From Limisphaerales bacterium (GTDB taxonomy: Bacteria; Verrucomicrobiota; Verrucomicrobiia; Limisphaerales; UBA11358), in the NCBI GenBank assembly GCA_027451565.1, contig DAIDJC010000151.1, positions 1-6,654 on the forward strand: 6,654 nucleotides of DNA, written 5' to 3'. The translations under genes were made by a program, and so were the position numbers. Every line of letters starts with the position of its first letter. Position 1 is the stretch's first letter. Below the pieces are notes generated by a model, which saw only the letters and a program-made list of their open reading frames with translations, was not told the origin of the DNA and searched no databases. This document shows positions 1 through 5,498 of this stretch, piece by piece.

Positions 1-503
1 ATCGCACCCACCGCCAACACACTGGCCTGCAATTGAATGAGGCCCTTCAATTGAATGTCCTGGAAAAAGGAATGGCTGAAAGCATGAAGCTCAGCGGGGG
101 GAAAATTTTCGTTATCACTGCGGGAATGATGAGCGAAAACACGGCTGCTCATGACCTTGCGGCACGAATGATCGAGGATCCGAGGCAGAATATTTTCTTT
201 GTCGGGTATGCCGATCCGGACTCTCCCGCCGGAAGGCTGCGTGCCGCCCGGGAGGATGAAACCTTTGTTTTCAGCCCATCCGCAGGCCGACTCACCCGCA
301 AGTGCAATATCCTGGATTTTGACCTCACAGCCCATGCCAGCCGGGAAACGTTGCTCGAATTGGTCAGTCAGGTTGCGCCCCGATCAGTGCTTCTGGGTCA
401 TGGGGATGAACCTGCCAGAGCTTGGTTTGAGGAAAAAATCCGGGAGCGCTGGCCCAAAATAAAAATCCTTCAGCCGCAGCCGGGTAAAATGGTGAGCGCT
501 TGA
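1..503 (+). CDS. MBL-fold/beta-CASP RNA-metabolising hydrolase, C-terminal part (5' end outside window)
   Basis: The frame is open from the left edge, so the gene starts outside the window; 166 codons are readable before the TGA at 501-503. The TTG at 33 is only an internal leucine codon. The visible part fits the end of a beta-CASP domain followed by the RMMBL segment of CPSF73/RNase J-like nucleases: an ITAGMMSEN stretch (residues 38-46 of the visible part), FVGYADPDSPAGRL (66-79), an FDLTAHAS motif with the motif-B-type histidine at 111, and a GHGD motif with the motif-C-type histidine at 133. In this family these histidines help hold the catalytic zinc ions, and the proteins cut or trim RNA in the cytosol. 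The metallo-beta-lactamase core (HxHxDH) lies upstream and cannot be seen, so activity is inferred. The threonine before Ala-His replaces the serine more usual in this family. The exact substrate and the subfamily (bacterial CPSF-like exonuclease or another MBL hydrolase) cannot be decided from this piece. Confidence 0.8.
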   Translation, partial: RTHRQHTGLQLNEALQLNVLEKGMAESMKLSGGKIFVITAGMMSENTAAHDLAARMIEDPRQNIFFVGYADPDSPAGRLRAAREDETFVFSPSAGRLTRKCNILDFDLTAHASRETLLELVSQVAPRSVLLGHGDEPARAWFEEKIRERWPKIKILQPQPGKMVSA

Positions 504-618
504 GCTTGATTGGCTCCTTGGGGCTTCGCATCCAAATAGAGTTCAAGCAATGATGGTTTGGTCGGTTTGGGCGTAACCCATGCTTGGCGTGCGTGCCTTG
601 CGAAAGGTCTGCACCCTT

Positions 619-1830
619 TCAACCATGCCCGCTGACAATGTTTGCCAGATTGAAAATGGGCAAAAACATGCAAACGACCATGCCGCCGATCACAATCCCA
701 AGGAATACAATCAACAAGGGTTCCACCAGGGACATCAGTCCTGACAGCGTGGTTTCAATTTCCTCGTCCAAAAAGTTGGCCACGCGTTCCAGCATGTCAT
801 CAATTTTGCCTGTTTGCTCTCCGGCGCTGAGCATTCGAACAACCATTGTGGGAAAAACAGGATGCTTGGCGAGGGCGGAAGAAATGTTTTCGCCCCGTTC
901 AATATCCGTTGCCGTCGCGCGCAACGCCTTTTCCATCACGACATTGCCAACGGTCTGTGAAACTATTTGCAAAACCTCAAGAATGGGCACACCGCTGCGC
1001 ACCAAGCTGGCAAGCGTGCGGGTGAACCGTGCCAGGCAAATCTTGTGCGCTATCGAACCAAAAACCGGCAGTTTGATCCGTTGTTTATCCCAAAACTCCC
1101 GACCAGGTTTGGTTTTAATATAATACAACCAGCCCCAAACCACACCTGCAGCCAATACGATCAGTCCCAGAAGGTAGTGACGCACAATATCGCTGATGTC
1201 AATCATCACTTGGGTGGGGCCCGGTAGCTTGGCGCCAAAACTCGAATAAACCTCCTTGAAGGTGGGAATCACCCGCACAAGCAGAAAGACGGTGATCACC
1301 ACAGCCACCACCGATACCACCGTGGGATACATCAATGCGGTTTTAACTTTCTTGCGAAGGCGCTCTGTGTTTTCCAGGTAGGTGGCAAGCCGGGAAAGGA
1401 TTTCCGATAGCAATCCACCTTTTTCACCGGCGGAAACCATGGACACATAGAGGCGGTTAAATACCTTGGGATGACGCGTGAGAGACTCGGAAAAGCTCTC
1501 ACCACTTTCCACCCGTGAGCAAACATCCTGAATGACATCACGCATTACTTTATTGGGTGTCTGCTCAGCCAAAGCCTGCAAAACCTGAACTATGGGAATA
1601 CCTGCATCAATCATGGTGGCCAATTGCCTGGTAAAGACGACCAAATCGGACAGGGCGACTTTTCCACCCTTGGTCTGCCCCTTTTTAGCGATCTTTTCCC
1701 TGATTTCAATAACCAGCAGGTTACGGTTGAGCAACGCGGCTATGGCTAACTGCTCGCTCAGCGCTTCCACTGTGTTGCGTATTTCTCTCCCAGACCCCGT
1801 TTCACGAGCGGTATAGGCAAAAATGGGCAT
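619..1830 (-). CDS. pilC: Type IV pilus / type II secretion inner-membrane platform protein (PilC/GspF family)
   Basis: This 403-residue protein has the usual length and two-domain plan of the family. PilC/GspF is the polytopic inner-membrane platform that couples the assembly ATPase to pilin or pseudopilin extrusion. The two T2SSF domains show as an internal duplication. FTRQLATMIDAGIPIVQVLQ (about 66-85) is echoed by FTRTLASLVRSGVPILEVLQ (269-288), and MVSAGEKGG (131-139) by MLSAGEQTG (333-341). Hydrophobic segments lie near 168-188, 219-237 and 369-394, and the end has the typical LPIFNLANIV. The N-terminal part (MPIFAYTARE) matches the short cytosolic start of the family. The ATG is firm because an in-frame TAA lies only 6 bases upstream (1837-1839), but no Shine-Dalgarno precedes it. 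The gene is single here: divergent from the porin and convergent with the nuclease gene, with no pilB, pilT or pilin beside it. The sequence reads more like PilC than GspF, but assignment to pilus or secretion system needs the rest of the genome. Confidence 0.93.
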   Translation of the reverse strand: MPIFAYTARETGSGREIRNTVEALSEQLAIAALLNRNLLVIEIREKIAKKGQTKGGKVALSDLVVFTRQLATMIDAGIPIVQVLQALAEQTPNKVMRDVIQDVCSRVESGESFSESLTRHPKVFNRLYVSMVSAGEKGGLLSEILSRLATYLENTERLRKKVKTALMYPTVVSVVAVVITVFLLVRVIPTFKEVYSSFGAKLPGPTQVMIDISDIVRHYLLGLIVLAAGVVWGWLYYIKTKPGREFWDKQRIKLPVFGSIAHKICLARFTRTLASLVRSGVPILEVLQIVSQTVGNVVMEKALRATATDIERGENISSALAKHPVFPTMVVRMLSAGEQTGKIDDMLERVANFLDEEIETTLSGLMSLVEPLLIVFLGIVIGGMVVCMFLPIFNLANIVSGHG

Positions 1831-2010
1831 AATTAATTAGGTGCTACAGTTTCAACCAACGTCCAATAAAGGGACCAATCATTCGCCCCTTAAAGAGCAA
1901 AAATCATTCCAGCCCGATCCTTGAAAGCCTTCTTTTCGGGATAATCTCCTCCGGCACTCCAGTCCAAAATTCACACTCTCAGGGTGGTTTTTTGGGACAG
2001 CCGAATCGGT

Positions 2011-2029
2011 TGATTTTTAGTGATTTTTA
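2011..2029 (+). repeat. Two direct TGATTTTTA repeats, 10-base period, upstream of the porin promoter
   Basis: The nine-base word TGATTTTTA occurs at 2011-2019 and again at 2021-2029, exactly one helical turn apart. It lies roughly 90-105 bases before the proposed porin transcription start. Direct half-sites with a one-turn period are typical of OmpR-type response regulator sites, and porin genes are common targets of such regulators. Here that role is inference; the stretch is AT-rich, so chance is possible. Confidence 0.3.
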
Positions 2030-2040
2030 TATTTGATTGA

Positions 2041-2053
2041 AATGCAACGCATT
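2041..2053. repeat. Short inverted repeat, candidate operator
   Basis: The sequence aatgc-aac-gcatt is a perfect 5-base inverted repeat with a 3-base spacer. It lies about 28 bases upstream of the proposed -35 box of the porin promoter, where an activator could bind. It is short, so evidence for function is positional only. Confidence 0.25.
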
Positions 2054-2081
2054 ACACATGCAGATTCACAAATGTTTTTTG

Positions 2082-2110
2082 TTGCCAATTCTCAACATTT
2101 TGCCTATTTT
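2082..2110 (+). promoter_or_regulatory. Candidate sigma-70-type promoter of the porin gene
   Basis: TTGCCA (2082-2087, 5 of 6 to the TTGACA consensus) is followed after exactly 17 bases by TATTTT (2105-2110, 4 of 6 to TATAAT). Transcription would begin near 2117. That places the start only a few bases before the first leader hairpin and gives an untranslated leader of about 86 bases. The good spacing and the fit with the hairpins support the call; the weak -10 box is the main doubt. Confidence 0.42.
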
Positions 2111-2120
2111 TAACGGAAAT

Positions 2121-2159
2121 GCGCCCTATGGGCGTGCTGGACAAACTGTTTTTGTCCAG
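2121..2159 (+). promoter_or_regulatory. Two tandem stem-loops in the porin mRNA leader
   Basis: Hairpin 1 pairs cgccc (2122-2126) with gggcg (2130-2134) around a TAT loop, with a possible extra G-U pair at 2121/2135. Hairpin 2 is a perfect 9-base stem, ctggacaaa (2137-2145) with tttgtccag (2151-2159), around a ctgtt loop. One base separates them. No T-run follows, so this is not a terminator: a purine- and CA-rich, apparently unpaired linker leads to the ribosome binding site. By analogy with structured 5' ends of enteric ompA mRNA, they may protect the mRNA or tune translation; that role is inferred. Confidence 0.6.
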
Positions 2160-2192
2160 ATTAAAAGGTAGAAACAACAAACAAACAACATC

Positions 2193-2198
2193 GGAGGA
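2193..2198 (+). promoter_or_regulatory. Shine-Dalgarno site that fixes the porin start
   Basis: GGAGGA lies 4 bases before the ATG at 2203. It decides between this ATG and an in-frame ATG at 2119. The upstream one has no ribosome binding site, falls inside the hairpin leader, and would put 28 non-signal-like residues ahead of a clean signal peptide. Confidence 0.9.
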
Positions 2199-2202
2199 AC
2201 AG

Positions 2203-3387
2203 ATGAAGTTTAATAAATTGACACTAGGATTGGCCGCAGTTGGGGCAGTCAGTCTGGCATCTGCGGTTCGCGCAGACGAAGCCAAGATCATCCCATTGCA
2301 GACAACGTTGGCCAATACCACCATCAGTGGTTACGTGGACACAGCGGTTCAGTATAATGCGGGAAATGTGACTGGCGCGAGTCAGCAACCGGCAGGAACA
2401 TTCGCTGGCAAGGTTGACAATTTCAGCCTCAATGACTTTGATATTGCCATTGATCGCCCGGCTGATTCCACTCCTTGGGCCGCTGGCTACCATGCTGACA
2501 TTAACGCAGGCACTGATGCCGTCGGATACAAATTCCATCCCGGTGGTCCTGGTGCCGCCAGTCCTGCCGGTCTTGGCGCTCCTGCCATTCGCCAGGCTTA
2601 TGTGACCTTGACCACCCCTGTGGGCAACGGCATCACTTGGAAAATGGGTGTTCAAGACGATATTATCGGTTATGAAGGAAACACCGATGCCGCCAATCCG
2701 AACTATACCCGTTCAATCGGCTACTATTTGGAACCAACCACATTGATTGGTTTGGTGGGCAGCTACCAAATCAATAGCATGTTCACCATTCAAGGTGGAA
2801 TTGCTGACCCCACAACTTCTGACGGAACTGTCTCCGCAAAATCCTTTGTGGGAGCTCTTGCATTCACCGCTCCTGATAGCTGGGGCTTCCTGAAAGGTGG
2901 CACTGCCAACCTCGGAATTGTGGCGAATCCATACAAGTCTGCTCAGTACAATTATTATGCCGGGTTTACAATCCCCACTCCACTTTCCATGTTGAAAGTG
3001 GGCGGATCGTTTGACTTGGTTTCTGTCAATAATCAAGCCGGTGCCGCGAACCCCAACAATGACAGCGGCTGGGATCTTGCTGGTTACGCCAACATTCAGG
3101 CCACCGACAAATTGGCATTCAACCTCCGTGGTGAAGTTTACGACCTTAAGGGTGCTGTAAATCCTTATTACTCATATGAACCCCTGGCTCCCACGGATGG
3201 CGTTGGAGAGGAATTGACCGCCACGGTCCAATACAATCTTTGGGCCAATGTGACCAGCAGAGCTGAATTCCGTTGGGATCATTCCGACGGAGGATATCCT
3301 TACGGCGGCTATGGTGCTCCAATTGACAATGGCACTCCTACTCAGGACTCCTTCATCATGGCTTTGAACATCATCTACTCGTTCTAA
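2203..3387 (+). CDS. Outer-membrane beta-barrel porin (OmpL-like/BBP2-type)
   Basis: The product is a 394-residue outer-membrane channel protein. Residues 1-24 form a clear signal peptide: a lysine-containing start (MKFNK), a hydrophobic core, and a signal peptidase I site after AVRA. The mature protein begins near Asp25 and soon shows TTISGYVDTAVQYN (39-52), a first-strand motif common in this porin type. The rest is rich in Gly, Asn, Tyr and alternating polar/hydrophobic strands, with few charges and no long hydrophobic helix. It includes an NPNYTRSIGYYLEPTT stretch and ends in NIIYSF; the C-terminal Phe is the usual signal for barrel insertion. Length fits a barrel of about 16-18 strands, though I did not count strands. 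The solute carried cannot be told. It is transcribed alone, from its own structured leader to its own terminator. I recall very similar proteins from Verrucomicrobiota, which is the main basis for the lineage guess. Confidence 0.88.
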   Translation: MKFNKLTLGLAAVGAVSLASAVRADEAKIIPLQTTLANTTISGYVDTAVQYNAGNVTGASQQPAGTFAGKVDNFSLNDFDIAIDRPADSTPWAAGYHADINAGTDAVGYKFHPGGPGAASPAGLGAPAIRQAYVTLTTPVGNGITWKMGVQDDIIGYEGNTDAANPNYTRSIGYYLEPTTLIGLVGSYQINSMFTIQGGIADPTTSDGTVSAKSFVGALAFTAPDSWGFLKGGTANLGIVANPYKSAQYNYYAGFTIPTPLSMLKVGGSFDLVSVNNQAGAANPNNDSGWDLAGYANIQATDKLAFNLRGEVYDLKGAVNPYYSYEPLAPTDGVGEELTATVQYNLWANVTSRAEFRWDHSDGGYPYGGYGAPIDNGTPTQDSFIMALNIIYSF

Positions 3388-3405
3388 GCGAAATTTGATT
3401 CTCAT

Positions 3406-3436
3406 AACCCCTTCCGGTCCACGGAAGGGGTTTTTT
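3406..3436 (+). terminator. Rho-independent terminator of the porin gene
   Basis: An 11-base perfect stem, aaccccttccg (3406-3416) with cggaaggggtt (3422-3432), closes a 5-base gtcca loop and runs into six Ts (3431-3436). It begins 18 bases after the porin TAA. The other strand has no T-run after the stem, so it acts in the plus direction only. It separates the porin transcript from metF. Confidence 0.95.
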
Positions 3437-3465
3437 ATTAGACTAGACCGAAGAAAATTTAAATC

Positions 3466-3481
3466 TCATATCATCATATCA
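3466..3481 (+). repeat. Tandem 8-base repeat in the metF leader region
   Basis: TCATATCA occurs twice without a gap (3466-3473 and 3474-3481), about 80 bases before the metF start. Tandem 8-base sites are how MetJ binds met promoters in gammaproteobacteria, but this sequence does not resemble the AGACGTCT met box, and MetJ is not expected in this lineage. The first copy overlaps TATCAT (3469-3474), a possible -10 box without a good -35. Function is unknown. Confidence 0.25.
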
Positions 3482-3558
3482 CGATGCGTTGATTTTTTAT
3501 TTGTCATGGATGGGAACTGGAGTTAATTTTTGAAAGACATTCCAGAATATTGTTACGC

Positions 3559-4455
3559 ATGCAACTCATTCGCGAAATCCTTGGGAAACAAAAAAGCCTC
3601 GGCAAACCAGCTTTGTCTTTTGAGTTTTTTCCACCCAAAACTGTTGAGGGTGAAAAAAACCTGTTGGAACGACAGATTCCAGAGCTTTTGTCGGCCAAAC
3701 CTGACTTTTGTTCCGTAACCTACGGAGCGGGAGGCGGGACGCGCGAAAAAACCCTGGAGCTAGTCAAATTCATCCAGCAGAGGTTTCAGCTTACCACATT
3801 GGCCCATCTGACTTGCGTAAGCCATACCCAGGCAGAAGTAGCGGCTTTGCTGGATCAATTCTATTTAATCGGCTGCCGAAATATTCTGGCCCTTCGCGGA
3901 GACCCGCCCGGAGGTGGATCATTCCAACCCACTCCGGGGGGATTTTCATACGCGTCCGAACTGGTGGCTTTTATACGCGCCAAAGGCGACTTTTCAATCG
4001 GTGTGGCAGGTTTTCCAGAAGGGCACGTGGCCAACAAGCACGGCAAACTGGCGGATTGGAAACATCTTCAGGAAAAAACTGCAGCAGGAGCCGATTTCAT
4101 CCTGACACAGTTGTTTTTTGACAACTCCGATTTCTTCCAGTTTCGAGATCATCTTCAGAACACTCTCAAGGTGAATGTCCCCATTGTGCCTGGAATCATT
4201 TCCATTCAAAGCGCATCACAAATTGTGCGATTCACACAATTGTGTGGAGCAAGAATTCCAGCGGCCCTGCAAAAGAAGCTTGATTCACTGGCCCACGATG
4301 ACGAAGCCGCGTTGGCATTTGGGATTGAATACGCCACCCTTCAATGCCAGGAACTCCTGAAACAGGGGGTTCCAGGTCTTCACTTTTACACGCTGAACAA
4401 GGCTCATTCCACCCTGGCAGTTTTAAAGAACCTGGGCCTGGCAAAACCAACGTGA
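3559..4455 (+). CDS. metF: Methylenetetrahydrofolate reductase (MetF)
   Basis: MetF is a cytosolic FAD enzyme that reduces 5,10-methylene-tetrahydrofolate to 5-methyl-tetrahydrofolate, the methyl donor for methionine synthesis. From the ATG at 3559 the protein has 298 residues, close to the E. coli length. Family motifs run in order: SFEFFPPKT (20-28) with the catalytic Glu22, SVTYGAGGG (52-60), HLTCVSHT (83-90), NILALRGDPPGG (108-119) with the folate-contacting Asp115, GVAGFPEGH (148-156), FILTQLFFD (180-188) with Gln184, and a VPGLHFYTLN ending (271-280) typical of the family. A TTG at 3550 is an alternative in-frame start adding three residues; neither has a Shine-Dalgarno. An in-frame TGA at 3490 rules out starts farther upstream. 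The gene appears to be monocistronic, behind the porin terminator and convergent with mlaD. I saw no SAM riboswitch in the short leader. Confidence 0.95.
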   Translation: MQLIREILGKQKSLGKPALSFEFFPPKTVEGEKNLLERQIPELLSAKPDFCSVTYGAGGGTREKTLELVKFIQQRFQLTTLAHLTCVSHTQAEVAALLDQFYLIGCRNILALRGDPPGGGSFQPTPGGFSYASELVAFIRAKGDFSIGVAGFPEGHVANKHGKLADWKHLQEKTAAGADFILTQLFFDNSDFFQFRDHLQNTLKVNVPIVPGIISIQSASQIVRFTQLCGARIPAALQKKLDSLAHDDEAALAFGIEYATLQCQELLKQGVPGLHFYTLNKAHSTLAVLKNLGLAKPT

Positions 4456-4492
4456 GCCCCAAGGCGAATTTCCCTCTTCAAATACCCGGCTC

Positions 4493-4513
4493 GCCGAAAG
4501 AGATTCCATCGGC
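4493..4513. other. Weak hairpin between the convergent metF and mlaD genes
   Basis: gccga (4493-4497) can pair with tcggc (4509-4513) around an 11-base loop, and three Ts follow on the plus strand. It sits in the 71-base gap where transcripts of both genes should end. The stem is short and the T-run poor, so it may contribute to termination or be chance. No better terminator is visible in the gap. Confidence 0.2.
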
Positions 4514-4526
4514 TTTGCGGCAATTC

Positions 4527-5498
4527 TTACAGAAGATTGTTTACCATCGTGCCAAGCACGCTCATAGGCCCTGTGTCTTCCAGACCATCTGCCGCCTTGT
4601 CTAATTTCTCCAGCGATAATTTGGCATTTTTATAAAACTCCTGGTCATTCACCAGTTTTCCAATGGTGCCATTGCCCTGGTTGATTTTCATCAGAATGGA
4701 ATTTAAATTGGTCATGGAAGATTCGGTGGAGTTATAGAGCCGGTCATCAGTCAACAATTTACCAATGGTGCCCTGCCCGCCGCTGACGTTGCTCATCATG
4801 GACCGGGCCATGGCCAGCGCATCCTTGGCTGATGAGGCCGTGTCTTGCAGGTTGCTCACGGTGGTCAACGCGGAATTATACAGCGCCTCATCGTAAATCA
4901 GTTTCCCGATGGTTCCCTGACCGGCGGCCACCTGGCTGGAAATGTTTTTGACATTGGCGATGGTGGCGGTGATCGGGGCGCTGTTTTGTTTCATGAAATC
5001 GGTGAGGGGACCCAAAATGTTGTCCAATTTGTCACCCGAAAAAGTTTTGGTGATGTTCTGAATGCCTCCCGCCGCGCTATCCAGCTTGGCCATGATGGCG
5101 CTCAGATCCGGCTGCTCCACCGACTCCAGAATTGTGCCATTGGCTGCCTGGGGGGACGCATCCGAACCAAAATCTATCGCCACGTAATTCTGCCCCATCA
5201 ATCCCATGAACTTCACCGAAGCCTTGCTATCTGTCTTGACGACCGTTCCGGCCTTCATTTTCATCACCACGTCCACCGTGTTGCTGGACAATTCAATGTC
5301 TTCAACCCTGCCGATATCCACCCCGGCCATTTTAACGTGGTCCCCCACCTTGAGGTCCTGGATGGTGTTGAATTCTGCGCTCAAGCGGTAGCCCGGGCTG
5401 AAAAAATCAGCACCGCCGAGCGTCTCAATTATGGCCCATGCGGCCAGCACCACGAGCACCACAAAGATGCCAAGTTTTGTTTCAAGGGAATTTTTCAT
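4527..5498 (-). CDS. mlaD: MCE-domain phospholipid-binding protein of an Mla-type transporter (MlaD-like)
   Basis: This is the periplasmic substrate-binding subunit of a lipid ABC transporter. In E. coli, MlaD forms a hexameric ring on MlaE and passes phospholipids through its centre. The 323-residue protein has a short cytosolic start (MKNSLETKLG), one membrane helix near 9-27, and an MCE domain at about 36-112. That domain includes YRLSAEF, the glycine-rich GDHVKMAGVDIGRVEDIEL (52-70) and GLMGQNYVAIDF (99-110). The roughly 210 residues after the MCE domain are longer than the tail of E. coli MlaD (183 residues in all). They look helical and contain three copies of a GxGTIGKL motif (193-200, 241-248, 275-282), each followed by an acidic Asp/Glu-Tyr segment. 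Such repeats occur in other MCE proteins of this broader type. The ATG overlaps the mlaF stop by four bases (ATGA), with no strong Shine-Dalgarno, so translation is probably coupled. It is the last gene of the operon visible here. Confidence 0.9.
   Translation of the reverse strand: MKNSLETKLGIFVVLVVLAAWAIIETLGGADFFSPGYRLSAEFNTIQDLKVGDHVKMAGVDIGRVEDIELSSNTVDVVMKMKAGTVVKTDSKASVKFMGLMGQNYVAIDFGSDASPQAANGTILESVEQPDLSAIMAKLDSAAGGIQNITKTFSGDKLDNILGPLTDFMKQNSAPITATIANVKNISSQVAAGQGTIGKLIYDEALYNSALTTVSNLQDTASSAKDALAMARSMMSNVSGGQGTIGKLLTDDRLYNSTESSMTNLNSILMKINQGNGTIGKLVNDQEFYKNAKLSLEKLDKAADGLEDTGPMSVLGTMVNNLL
4617..4676 (-). repeat. MlaD tail repeat, copy 3
   Basis: It encodes residues 275-294 of the MCE protein, beginning GNGTIGKLVNDQEFYKN. 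It is the most diverged copy: GNG replaces GQG and FYKN replaces LYNS. It lies 34 residues after copy 2, against 48 between copies 1 and 2. Confidence 0.8.
4719..4778 (-). repeat. MlaD tail repeat, copy 2
   Basis: It encodes residues 241-260, beginning GQGTIGKLLTDDRLYNS. It shares GQGTIGKL, a D at position 11 and LYNS with copy 1. Confidence 0.85.
4863..4922 (-). repeat. MlaD tail repeat, copy 1
   Basis: It encodes residues 193-212, beginning GQGTIGKLIYDEALYNS. All three copies keep GTIGKL plus an acidic residue and a tyrosine 12 to 14 residues on, followed by a predicted helical stretch ending near an Asn-Leu or Lys-Leu. Confidence 0.85.

Larger units (their letters stand above)
1831..2202. 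other. Divergent intergenic region between pilC and the porin gene
   Basis: This 372-base stretch has no convincing gene. The right half serves the porin: two TGATTTTTA copies (2011-2019 and 2021-2029), an inverted repeat aatgc-aac-gcatt (2041-2053), a candidate promoter (2082-2110), two hairpins (2121-2159), a CA-rich linker and a Shine-Dalgarno. The left half (1831 to about 2000) must hold the pilC promoter and leader, but I could not find a convincing -35/-10 pair there. It contains an isolated GGAGGAGA on the minus strand (1945-1952) with no start codon at a usable distance, and a weak gtcc/ggac hairpin (1861-1875). Confidence 0.75.

Noticed and set aside
602..620. Possible terminator hairpin gaaagg/cctttc between the nuclease gene and pilC
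   Set aside because: The stem has only 6 bases, overlaps the pilC stop codon, and lacks a T-run on either strand. The 115-base gap (504-618) otherwise shows nothing I can support.
584..1123. 179-codon plus-strand open frame antisense to pilC
   Set aside because: It lies almost wholly inside the well-supported pilC gene, has no motif, and its composition is that of a shadow frame.
2119..2202. Upstream ATG that would extend the porin by 28 residues
   Set aside because: There is no ribosome binding site, it falls inside the hairpin leader, and it would bury the signal peptide. The ATG at 2203 has GGAGGA at proper spacing.
3437..3558. SAM or SAH riboswitch ahead of metF
   Set aside because: Only about 120 bases are available, AT-rich, with no multi-stem fold or conserved riboswitch core that I recognise.
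3530..3718. 62-codon frame starting at a TTG behind GGAG, overlapping the metF start
   Set aside because: The metF frame alone carries conserved motifs from its first residues (FEFFPPK), so no frameshift is needed and the overlapping frame has no support.
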